A stretch of 64,000 nucleotides of DNA from Haloplanus sp042216725 (lineage in GTDB: Archaea > Halobacteriota > Halobacteria > Halobacteriales > Haloferacaceae), in assembly GCA_042216725.1 (NCBI GenBank), contig JBDGTP010000034.1, positions 16,607 to 80,606 of the forward strand, written 5' to 3'. Within the stretch, counting starts at the first letter, position 1. Each line of letters begins with the position of its first letter. The notes below the pieces were generated by a model that worked only from the letters and a program-made list of their open reading frames with translations, was not told the origin of the DNA and did no database searches. Both the position numbers and the translations under genes were made by a program. Shown here one piece after another: positions 16,827-23,703 of this stretch.

Positions 16827-17402
16827 TCACTCGACGACGACCACGCCTTTCATCCCCAGCGTCCGGTGGGGCGTACAGGTGTACTTGTACGTCCCCGCCG
16901 ACGAGAAGGTGTGTTCGAAGGTGAACCCCTTCTCGCTGGAGAGGTCGCTCTCGAAGTCGCCGCCCTCGGCGGCGACGTTGTGCTGGGCGCCCTTCCCGGT
17001 CCACTCCCAGACGACCGTCGTCCCCGTCGAAATCCGGAGCGCCGGGGGAGCGAAGGCGTACGCGCCGCCGTTGCCCTGCGCGCCGACGGACACGGTGACG
17101 CTGTCGCTCCCCGTCTCGTCGACGACGCCGTCGTAGTTGCCGACGTTCTCCATCCAGCCGTCGAAACTGGGGGTACCGCCGTCGCCACTACCGCCGCCGT
17201 CACCGCTTTCGCCGCCGTCACCGCTTTCGCCGCCGTCACCGCTTTCGCCGCCGTCACTTCCACCGCCGTCGTCGCTTCCGCCTCCGCCGCCGTCGCTGCC
17301 GCCACCGCCGCCGCTACACCCGGCCAGAGCGGTGAGACCGCCGAGGGCGAGCGCGCTCGTCGTTACGACCGACCGTCGCGTGTGCGTCTCGGGTTCGAAC
17401 AT
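16827..17402 (-). CDS. Halocyanin (type 1 copper lipoprotein)
   Basis: This is a 191-residue protein with a twin-arginine start (TRRSVV) and lipobox LAGC near residues 26-29, so it is exported and lipid-anchored. A Gly/Ser/Asp-rich linker of about 45 residues follows. The C-terminal plastocyanin-like domain holds the copper ligands: His in KGAQHNVAAEGG, then Cys, His and Met in YTCTPHRTLGMKG. It works as a mobile electron carrier near the membrane. The start at 17402 gives the signal peptide; the frame upstream of it is not coding. Confidence 0.93.
   Translation of the reverse strand: MFEPETHTRRSVVTTSALALGGLTALAGCSGGGGGSDGGGGGSDDGGGSDGGESGDGGESGDGGESGDGGGSGDGGTPSFDGWMENVGNYDGVVDETGSDSVTVSVGAQGNGGAYAFAPPALRISTGTTVVWEWTGKGAQHNVAAEGGDFESDLSSEKGFTFEHTFSSAGTYKYTCTPHRTLGMKGVVVVE
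17203..17256 (-). repeat. Three perfect 18-bp tandem repeats in the halocyanin linker
   Basis: Three identical consecutive copies of CCGCTTTCGCCGCCGTCA (plus-strand sense) at 17203-17220, 17221-17238 and 17239-17256 encode the linker hexapeptide GESGDG. Related but degenerate copies continue on both sides. Slippage could change linker length without breaking the frame. Confidence 0.9.
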
Positions 17403-17460
17403 CTTCCCACATCGACCGTCGGTTCGGCCGGAGACGAGGGTTTGGCCGAACACGTTCGGG

Positions 17461-17667
17461 TCACTCGTCGTCGAGCAGCCCCATGTCATCGGCCACCAGG
17501 TCGGCCAGGCGGTCGGCGATAGCGGGATCGACCTCCGCGATGGACTCGCCGTCGTGGAGCTGGTCGTTGTGTCGCTCGACCGCGTCGGCCACGTCCGGAA
17601 GGGGGACACGGGTTGTCGTCTCGCACGCCGAACAGACGATTGGCACCGTCGGGTCGTCGTCGGTCAT
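17461..17667 (-). CDS. Small acidic CxxC protein
   Basis: This is a 68-residue protein beginning MTDDDPTVPIVCSACETTTR, with one CxxC followed by His and Cys-poor sequence, then an acidic helical tail (VDPAIADRLADLVADDMGLL). One CxxC alone may bind zinc as a dimer or be a redox site. An AT-rich TTTTTATTCCC element lies about 25 nt upstream of the start on the minus strand. I do not recognise the family. Confidence 0.65.
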   Translation of the reverse strand: MTDDDPTVPIVCSACETTTRVPLPDVADAVERHNDQLHDGESIAEVDPAIADRLADLVADDMGLLDDE

Positions 17668-17715
17668 CGGTGCGGAGAGTCGCGCCCGGGAATAAAAAGG
17701 CCGGGGGAGATCCGG

Positions 17716-18407
17716 CGGTCGCGTTAAGTTAGAGGATGAGGCGTTCGATTTCTGAGTGTCTATGGCAGAATCCGAACGCCTCAGCGAGTGTATCGAGTGG
17801 ATCGACTTGTCGTTTGTGGAGCGAAAGCGGACTCCCGAGTGGGCGATTCAAGTGGGCATCCGGTGTCATCTCGCCGGTATGTCAACGAGGGATGCAAGTC
17901 GGTTTCTCGATGAGTTGGGAGTCCAGCGCAGTCACGTCGCTGTTCACAACTGGGTACACAAGGCCGATCTACAGCCGATGTCGACGGTAAGTGCGGATCA
18001 ACTCGCGGTTGACGAGAAGGTGATCCGCATCAACGGCGACGACTACTGGCTGTACGGTGCCGTCGATCCCCAAACGAACGAAATCCTGCAACTCAGACTG
18101 TTTCCAGCGACGACGAAACAGACAACGCGATGGTTTCTGACCGAGCTACATCGGCGATACCGGCTGGATGGCGTCGAATTTCTTGTTGACGACGCCGATT
18201 ATCTAGTGAACGTCCTCGACGAAGACGGATACCGATTCCAGATGATTTCACACGGGAATCGGAATGCTATCGAACGTGTCTTTTGGGAGATAGAACGACG
18301 AATCTACTCGTTTGCAACTAGCTTTAGTCATGTCGAACCGCAGACAGCAGAATCGTGGCTCCAAGCCCTCGCCGTTCGTCACAACTCACGCCAAAGTTAA
18401 CACGACC
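17716..18407 (+). mobile_element. Compact IS6-type insertion sequence, about 0.69 kb
   Basis: One transposase gene fills the element. Imperfect inverted ends are visible: CGGTCGCGTTAAGTTAG at 17716-17732 against the complement of 18392-18408 (CGGTCGTGTTAACTTTG), 14 of 17 matching. A 7-base direct repeat GATCCGG lies at 17709-17715 and 18408-18414 and looks like a target duplication, although the alignment with the inverted repeat is off by one base, so the exact ends are uncertain. The transposase stop codon lies inside the right end. Confidence 0.75.
17762..18400 (+). CDS. IS6-family DDE transposase
   Basis: This 212-residue protein has an N-terminal helix-turn-helix region (STRDASRFLDELGVQRSHVA followed by VHNWVHK) and a full DDE core: Asp in AVDEKVIRINGDDYWLYGAVD, Asp in EFLVDDADYLV, and Glu in GNRNAIERVFWEIERRI. 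Length and layout match the short haloarchaeal IS6 group. ATG 17762 is preferred; a GTG at 17756 is also in frame. The gene appears intact, so the copy may still be mobile. Base composition is visibly lower in GC than the neighbours. Confidence 0.9.
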   Translation: MAESERLSECIEWIDLSFVERKRTPEWAIQVGIRCHLAGMSTRDASRFLDELGVQRSHVAVHNWVHKADLQPMSTVSADQLAVDEKVIRINGDDYWLYGAVDPQTNEILQLRLFPATTKQTTRWFLTELHRRYRLDGVEFLVDDADYLVNVLDEDGYRFQMISHGNRNAIERVFWEIERRIYSFATSFSHVEPQTAESWLQALAVRHNSRQS

Positions 18408-18412
18408 GATCC

Positions 18413-18604
18413 GGCGGGCCGGGTCGAGCCGTCCGACCGGATGCGCGCCGGAGGGCGGCCCTCCCCGGCGGGATCGTCGCCATCCTCGTCCCTTGCCGCG
18501 GGCGCCGCGGTGTGTTGGTTGCGCGGCGCACCGACAGCATCCTCCTGACGCTCGCCGTCGGCGTCGGTGCCGTGTTGCCGTTCCGCGGGCGACTGCCGGC
18601 GTGA
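18413..18604 (+). pseudogene. Remnant of an AzlD-like transporter subunit 3' end (tentative)
   Basis: Directly after the insertion sequence, the second forward frame is open to a TGA at 18602-18604. It reads a hydrophobic ending that includes GGIVAILV and TDSILLTLAVGVGAVLPF, resembling the C-terminal helices of AzlD-type branched-chain amino acid transport subunits. There is no start codon and no matching 5' part on the other side of the element, so at most a fragment survives. The assignment rests on a short hydrophobic match and is weak. Confidence 0.35.
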
Positions 18605-20011
18605 TCAGTCGTCGGCCTCGCCGCGCGCTCGCTCGAACATGTCGAGCGCCGCCTCCCGGCGCTCCCCGTGGTCGACGACCGGATCGGGGTAGTCCGGCGC
18701 CACCGCGTCCCGCTTCGCGGGCGAGCAGTCGTGCCACTCGTGGACGGTGTCGGGGTCGACACCCCGGAGTTCGGGGACGTACTCGCGGATGTACTCGGCG
18801 TCGGGGTCGTGGCGTTCCCCCTGGGTCATCGGATTGAAGATGCGGAAGTAGGGCTGGGCGTCCGTCCCCGTCGACGCGGCCCACTGCCAGCCGCCGTTGT
18901 CGTTCGCGGGATTGTGGTCGACGAGTTTCCGGCGGAACCAGTCGTAGCCCTCCCGCCAGTCGATCAGGAGATCCTTCGTGAGAAAGGAGGCGACGATCAT
19001 CCGTACGCGGTTGTGCATGTACGCCTCCTCGCGCAACTGCCGCATCCCGGCGTCGACGATGGGGTAGCCCGTCTCGCCGTCCTTCCACGCCTGGAGGGTG
19101 TCGGGGTCGTCGCGCCACCCGATGTCGTTCTCGTAGTCGCGGTAGTTCTCCGTGATCACCTCGGGGTTGAAATAGAGAACGTGGTGGTAGAACTCCCGCC
19201 AGGCGAGTTCACCGCGGAACGTCTCGACGGACTCGCGGGCGTCGTCGTCGGGCGCCGTCTCCCGGGCGCGCACGACGCGGTCGTGTACCGTTCGGACGCC
19301 GACCGTCCCGTGAGTCAGGTGTGGCGAGAGCCGGGAGGTGGCGTCCGCGGCCGGACGGTCGCGCGCCTCGTCGTACCGGTAGATCGGCCCCGAACAGAAC
19401 TCGTTGAGGCGGTGGCGGGCCGCCTCGTAGCCGGCGGGCGGGATCGACGCCTCCGGTTCCGCGAACCCGAGGTCGGACAGCGCCGGAATCGACGTGTCGG
19501 TCGCCGGGTCGGCGAGTCGCTCCGCCCCGGGAGCCGACACCGACGCCGCCTTCTCCCGGTCGCGCCACTTCTTCCAGAAGTAGCTGTACACCGAGTAGGG
19601 GTCGCCGTCGTTCGTGGTGATCGACCCCGGTTCGTGGTGAAGGTGGTCGTGGACGACGCGTGTCTCGACGCCGTCCGTGTCGAGTCGCTCGGCCACCGCG
19701 TCGTCACGGCGACGGCCGAGGCCGGAGTAGGCCTGCGCCCACGACACCGCGTCGGCGTCGTACTCGGCGGCCAGCCGCGGAATCTCGTCGACGGCCTCGC
19801 CACGGACGACGAGCAGGTCGCTCTCGCGGGCGCGGTACCAGTTCCGGAGCGCCGACAGGGCGTCGCGAACGAACGCCACCCGAGGCGGGGCGGCGTGTGT
19901 CAGGACTCGGGGGTCGAACACGTACACCGGGAGGATCGGATCGTTGTCGACTGTCACCAGGGGCAGGTTGTCCGACGGCCGCAGATCCGTCCGGTGCCAG
20001 TGGAGGCGCAT
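18605..20011 (-). CDS. phr: Cryptochrome/DNA photolyase family protein (CPD photolyase type)
   Basis: This is a 468-residue flavoprotein. The N-terminal alpha/beta antenna domain starts MRLHWHRTDLRPSDNLPL. The C-terminal FAD domain has the characteristic ELAWREFYHHVLYFNPEVI, MRQLREEAYMHNRVRMIVAS and NDNGGWQWAASTGTDAQPYF, including the Trp/Asn pattern for FAD and lesion binding. It repairs UV-induced cyclobutane dimers using light. ATG 20011 gives the family N-terminus; an upstream open frame is an antisense artefact of the next gene. Its stop adjoins the remnant at 18604. Confidence 0.93.
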   Translation of the reverse strand: MRLHWHRTDLRPSDNLPLVTVDNDPILPVYVFDPRVLTHAAPPRVAFVRDALSALRNWYRARESDLLVVRGEAVDEIPRLAAEYDADAVSWAQAYSGLGRRRDDAVAERLDTDGVETRVVHDHLHHEPGSITTNDGDPYSVYSYFWKKWRDREKAASVSAPGAERLADPATDTSIPALSDLGFAEPEASIPPAGYEAARHRLNEFCSGPIYRYDEARDRPAADATSRLSPHLTHGTVGVRTVHDRVVRARETAPDDDARESVETFRGELAWREFYHHVLYFNPEVITENYRDYENDIGWRDDPDTLQAWKDGETGYPIVDAGMRQLREEAYMHNRVRMIVASFLTKDLLIDWREGYDWFRRKLVDHNPANDNGGWQWAASTGTDAQPYFRIFNPMTQGERHDPDAEYIREYVPELRGVDPDTVHEWHDCSPAKRDAVAPDYPDPVVDHGERREAALDMFERARGEADD

Positions 20012-20092
20012 ACGGAGCGGTGGGGTGCGGTCGGGATAAAGGCTCGACCAGAGGGGCGTCACGCTTAGGAATACGGGGTGCCGTGGGAACGT

Positions 20093-20947
20093 ATGTCGGA
20101 GACCGTGACCGTCCGGGGCGTCGACGTGCCCGCGGTCGGCCTCGGCACGTGGCGTCTGCAGGGCGCCGACTGCCGCCGGGCCGTCGAGACGGCGCTCGAA
20201 CTGGGGTATCGCCACGTCGACACCGCACAGGCCTACGGCAACGAACGACAGGTCGGCGCCGCCATCGGCGCGAGCACGGTCGACCGCGACGAGGTCTTTC
20301 TCACGACGAAACTCGACGGGAGCAACCGCACCCGGAACGCCGTCCATCGGTCGGTTCGCGAGAGCCTCGACCGCCTCGGAACCGACTACCTCGACCTTCT
20401 CTTGATCCACTGGCCGAACGACAGACCGCCGTTCGCGCCGGTGCGACTGCCGGGCGCGACGCCGCTGACGGCGACGCTATCCGCGATGCACGACCTGATC
20501 GACGAAGGGCTGGTTCGACACGTCGGCGTCTCGAACTTCGGAATCGGGCGACTCGACGAGGCGCGGATGGACGCCGACGCGCCGATCCTCACCGACCAGG
20601 TGCAGTTCCATCCCTACTGGGATCAGCGCGACCTGTTGTCGTACTGCCGGCGAAACGACGTGCTGCTGACGGCGTACAGTCCGCTGTGTCACGGCGGCGT
20701 CCTGCGGGACGACGTGCTCGCACGGCTCGGCCGGACGTACGGCAAATCGCCCGCACAGGTCGCGATTCGGTGGGTCGTCCAGCACGACGGCGTCTGTGCG
20801 ATTCCAAAGGCGACGAGTCGCGACCACCTCGCCGCGAATCTGGACGTGTTCGACTTCGAACTCACCGAGGCGGAGATGGAGCGGATTCGGCGGCCGTCGA
20901 GGCTCCGGACGGCCGTGGGATTCGTTCGCGGCCGCCTGCCCGTGTGA
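20093..20947 (+). CDS. Aldo/keto reductase
   Basis: This is a 284-residue TIM-barrel NADPH-dependent reductase. The tetrad is visible: Asp and Tyr in HVDTAQAYGNE, Lys in VFLTTKLDG and His in LLLIHWPND. The NADP-binding end has IPKATSRDHLAANLD. The first strand GLGTWRLQG follows the start. ATG 20093 was chosen; a GTG a few codons earlier is possible. It probably reduces aldehydes such as methylglyoxal or sugars; the substrate cannot be read. It is divergent from the photolyase gene with a short shared promoter region. Confidence 0.9.
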   Translation: MSETVTVRGVDVPAVGLGTWRLQGADCRRAVETALELGYRHVDTAQAYGNERQVGAAIGASTVDRDEVFLTTKLDGSNRTRNAVHRSVRESLDRLGTDYLDLLLIHWPNDRPPFAPVRLPGATPLTATLSAMHDLIDEGLVRHVGVSNFGIGRLDEARMDADAPILTDQVQFHPYWDQRDLLSYCRRNDVLLTAYSPLCHGGVLRDDVLARLGRTYGKSPAQVAIRWVVQHDGVCAIPKATSRDHLAANLDVFDFELTEAEMERIRRPSRLRTAVGFVRGRLPV

Positions 20948-21059
20948 TCGGATCGGCAGTTCCCAGTCGGCCACGCACTGTGATGCGGTTGCACCGAGAC
21001 GACGCGGCGACGAGCGCGAAACCGGGTGACTGAAGGCGCCGGCCCATCGAGCGACGACA

Positions 21060-21227
21060 ATGCAGAACGGTACGCGCGCGGAGTGGCACGCGGTCGACGG
21101 CAACCCGGAACCCGTGGATTTCGACCGGTACACGAGCTACGAGGAGGCGACGAAGACGGTGGTCTGTGACCGGCGGAACGCCCGGGCGTGGATCAGCGCC
21201 GACACCGTCGTGGCGCTCGATCCCTGA
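21060..21227 (+). CDS. Small haloarchaeal protein (DUF7331-like)
   Basis: This is a 55-residue ORF starting at ATG 21060: MQNGTRAEWHAVDGNPEPVD, then DRYTSYEEATKTVVCDRRN and ARAWISADTVVALDP. The pattern of a Tyr-rich acidic start followed by VVCDRRNARAWI resembles small haloarchaeal proteins annotated, from memory, as DUF7331. The composition is acidic and codon use matches real genes. It converges on the following minus-strand gene with a 12-base gap. Confidence 0.6.
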   Translation: MQNGTRAEWHAVDGNPEPVDFDRYTSYEEATKTVVCDRRNARAWISADTVVALDP

Positions 21228-21239
21228 CCGGCCCGCGGT

Positions 21240-22370
21240 CTACGGTTTGCGGCCGTCGCCGTCGACCATCTCGTCGGCGGCCGTCGTTCCCGCCCGAATC
21301 GCGACGTGCGTATCGGTTACCTCGGTGACCGTGCCGTCGAGGGTGGCGTGATGGGCGTTGCTGATCCCGTCGCCCGGCGTGGCGATCATCTCGCCTCTCG
21401 CCACTCGCTCGCCCGGCGTCACGATGGGATCGGCCGCGGAGACGACCGACAGCGAGGGGTTGGAGATCAGTGGCACGTGCACGGCATCGGGATCGAGTCC
21501 CGACGGCGTCGTCTCGTGGTCGCCCGTCCAGTCGCGCACGTCGAGAACGTTGATCCGCCCGTCGCCCAGCGTGTGCGCCGCGACGGTCTCTCGGTCGAGG
21601 AGCAAGACACCGTTCGTGCGTTTCGAGACGCGGAACGTCCCGGGCGGGCCATCGGTACGGAAACACCATCCCGGGCCGCCCTCCAGAAGCACCTGATCGT
21701 CGGACACCGCGTCGATGGGTCGACCGGCCGCCTCGAGGAGTCGCGCGGCCGAGGTGCCGATGGGCACGTCCAGAAAGCGGTGGTGCGGGACGTTGCCGGC
21801 GACGTGGACGTATTTCCGTGTCACGGGAGCGCCGCCGTCGAGCGCCCCGTAGAGGTTCGCGAGCGTCTCGACGTTCTGGACGATCCAGCCGTGATCCATC
21901 GGCAAGTCGTCACCCGCCATGACGGCACCGGCGACGACCCGTAACAGCACGCTCTCCATCCCGTACTGGTATCGGTCGTCGGTGTACGCGAACACGACGC
22001 CCGACTCGTCGTCCGCGTCGAGGGGAAGGTCATCGGGCAGGTAGATGGTCGCGTCGGTGGCGGATTCGAGCGGGCGGAGCCAGTCGCGATCCGTCCGTTT
22101 GGGCGTGACGACGACCGTCTCGAACGCCGCCTCAAGCAACGCGTCGAACAACTCCGCGAACACGTCGACGCGCTCCCGTCCCAACCACTTGTCCATGTAG
22201 TAGACGGGCTCGCTCTCCTGATGATTGACGAGAAGGTGATCGACATCGTCCAACCGTTGCCACTTCGCGTACGTCGGAAAGCCACTACCACCCGCTCCCG
22301 CTATGCCAGCGTTCCGAATCGTCGTGGCGATCTCGGGGGGTGCCACGTGATCGAGTCGCGAGAGACTCAT
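21240..22370 (-). CDS. RnfC/PduS-like (complex I 51-kDa-like) oxidoreductase, ferredoxin domain absent
   Basis: This is a 376-residue soluble protein. The N-terminus has the FMN/NADH-binding signature NAGIAGAGGSGFPTYAKW, followed by HLLVNHQESEPVYYMDKWL. The middle part VQNVETLANLYGAL and YVHVAGNVPHHRF fits the SLBB region. The C-terminus GERVARGEMIATPGDGIS is the barrel-sandwich hybrid normally found at the N-terminus of RnfC. No Cys clusters for 4Fe-4S are present, unlike RnfC or PduS. PduS reduces corrinoids, so a link to the cobalamin block is possible but unproven. An AT-rich spacer precedes the start. Confidence 0.75.
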   Translation of the reverse strand: MSLSRLDHVAPPEIATTIRNAGIAGAGGSGFPTYAKWQRLDDVDHLLVNHQESEPVYYMDKWLGRERVDVFAELFDALLEAAFETVVVTPKRTDRDWLRPLESATDATIYLPDDLPLDADDESGVVFAYTDDRYQYGMESVLLRVVAGAVMAGDDLPMDHGWIVQNVETLANLYGALDGGAPVTRKYVHVAGNVPHHRFLDVPIGTSAARLLEAAGRPIDAVSDDQVLLEGGPGWCFRTDGPPGTFRVSKRTNGVLLLDRETVAAHTLGDGRINVLDVRDWTGDHETTPSGLDPDAVHVPLISNPSLSVVSAADPIVTPGERVARGEMIATPGDGISNAHHATLDGTVTEVTDTHVAIRAGTTAADEMVDGDGRKP

Positions 22371-22474
22371 TGCCGTCCAGCCATGCCTATTGTTAACGAA
22401 TAACTATATTATTCTATCGTTTTGTTTATTCATCGATATATCTGGCGGATCGGGGGCGTCGTGGGGGAAAAGAA

Positions 22475-23116
22475 TCAGCAGACAGGAGCGGGATCGACGC
22501 CCATTCCGTGGAGGCGGTCGGCGTACTCGTCGTAGGCGACGGCGACCGTTCGCTCGGCCGCCTCGGTCGCCCGCTCCCACTCGGTCTCGCGTTCACAGCA
22601 GATGTCGAGGAGTGCCGCGCCGTCGTCGACGAGCGCCTCCGTCTCCGAGCGGAGGTAACGAACCGTGTCAGCCGTCCGTTCGTCGACCTCGTTGACGAAG
22701 AAGTTCACCACCTGCAACAGGGAGCGCTCGCTCACGAGGGGGCGCGCCACCAGCCCCGCAGCCACCCGTTCGGGCGTCGCGTCGAGCGACCGGAGGTGTT
22801 CGTGGAGCGCGTCAGGGGCGGGATCGGCATCGACCGTGTCCGGATCGGTCATGAGAGCCGCGACCCGGTCGGCGTGGTCACGCTCCGTGTCGGCGACCCG
22901 TTCGAAGGCGGATTCCGCCTCGGGCGTCGTCTCCGTGTCAGCCCACTGCTCGAACGTCTCGGCGGCGCGGCGCTCGGCGACGAGGGCCGACGCCAGCACC
23001 CGCTCGCGAGCCAGTTGCGCTTCCGTCGCCGCCACGAGCGCCTTCTCGGAGCCAAGCCGGTTGAGTTCCGTCGCCATCCGGTCGGTCACCGTCTCGACCA
23101 GGGTGTCTCCGTCCAT
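22475..23116 (-). CDS. Ferritin-like/rubrerythrin-related helical protein
   Basis: This is a 213-residue, almost wholly helical, acidic protein starting MDGDTLVETVTDRMATELNR. Repeated Glu/His positions in helices (FEQWADTE, RVADTERDHADRV, VVNFFVNEVDE) suggest a four-helix ferritin-like bundle, and it matches haloarchaeal proteins usually labelled rubrerythrin family. A full di-iron ExxH set cannot be confirmed by eye, and no C-terminal rubredoxin Cys motif exists. The start at 23116 begins the helical domain; the longer frame upstream is basic and unlikely. Confidence 0.7.
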   Translation of the reverse strand: MDGDTLVETVTDRMATELNRLGSEKALVAATEAQLARERVLASALVAERRAAETFEQWADTETTPEAESAFERVADTERDHADRVAALMTDPDTVDADPAPDALHEHLRSLDATPERVAAGLVARPLVSERSLLQVVNFFVNEVDERTADTVRYLRSETEALVDDGAALLDICCERETEWERATEAAERTVAVAYDEYADRLHGMGVDPAPVC

Positions 23117-23703
23117 ACTCCAGGGTTGGGGAGCGGCGGTGGTGAGGCTGTCGGCGACACCGGAGGCAACCGGGACGTACCGTGTTCGCCGCGAGAGGAC
23201 GGCGCTGGGGATACGGATCACACGACTTAGATAGTTGGTGTGTCGCTAGACACCATCTTTTTCGTATGAATGAGAATAAAATATGAAGAAAATAAGTATA
23301 AAAATTTTGTTTTTGTTTTTAGTATTAATTCTATTGCGTGTGTTCGGCCCATAAATTACGTTTATTTCACTGTATCTTAAAATATTACTTGCTACAACAG
23401 ACAAAAAAGAAAAGAATGATAATATTTCAGGTATGAATATTTTTCTGATAATTTGGCTTCGGCGGAGGCGAGCGCTCTGACGGCGTCCGATGTCGGTGAC
23501 TACCCGTCGGAGAAAGATCCAGCAGTAAAAACGGCCACAGGAGTGGTATGGGCTAAACTGGGCTGGCCTCTGTGGCCATCCCACACTGAACGACCTCGAC
23601 GCTAAAATTTGTCGGTCAGTTATACCATTTGCCGAGCAGCCGTATTGGTGCCGAGGCGACCCGAAGCGTGATATTATAAGACTGTAGTAAAGAAACGGGG
23701 CAC
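23117..23703. other. AT-rich spacer upstream of the SMC-like gene
   Basis: This is a 587-base stretch without a convincing gene. From about 23250 to 23470 it is strongly AT-rich with poly-T/A runs, unlike neighbouring DNA. A short open frame from about 23418 to 23605 (ending GVVWAKLGWPLWPSHTERPRR) has no start codon and may be debris. The 3' end contains the promoter of the following gene. The composition suggests foreign origin or a removed element. Confidence 0.5.
23671..23680 (+). promoter_or_regulatory. TATA-like element of the SMC-like gene
   Basis: ATATTATAAG at 23671-23680 ends 23 bases before the ATG at 23704, the spacing expected of a haloarchaeal promoter with a leaderless or near-leaderless transcript. 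It supports 23704 rather than the internal ATG at 23716 as the start. Confidence 0.6.

Noticed and set aside
17137..17310. CRISPR-like array suggested by regular short repeats
   Set aside because: The repeats are 18 bp, contiguous without spacers, and encode the Gly/Ser/Asp linker of halocyanin.
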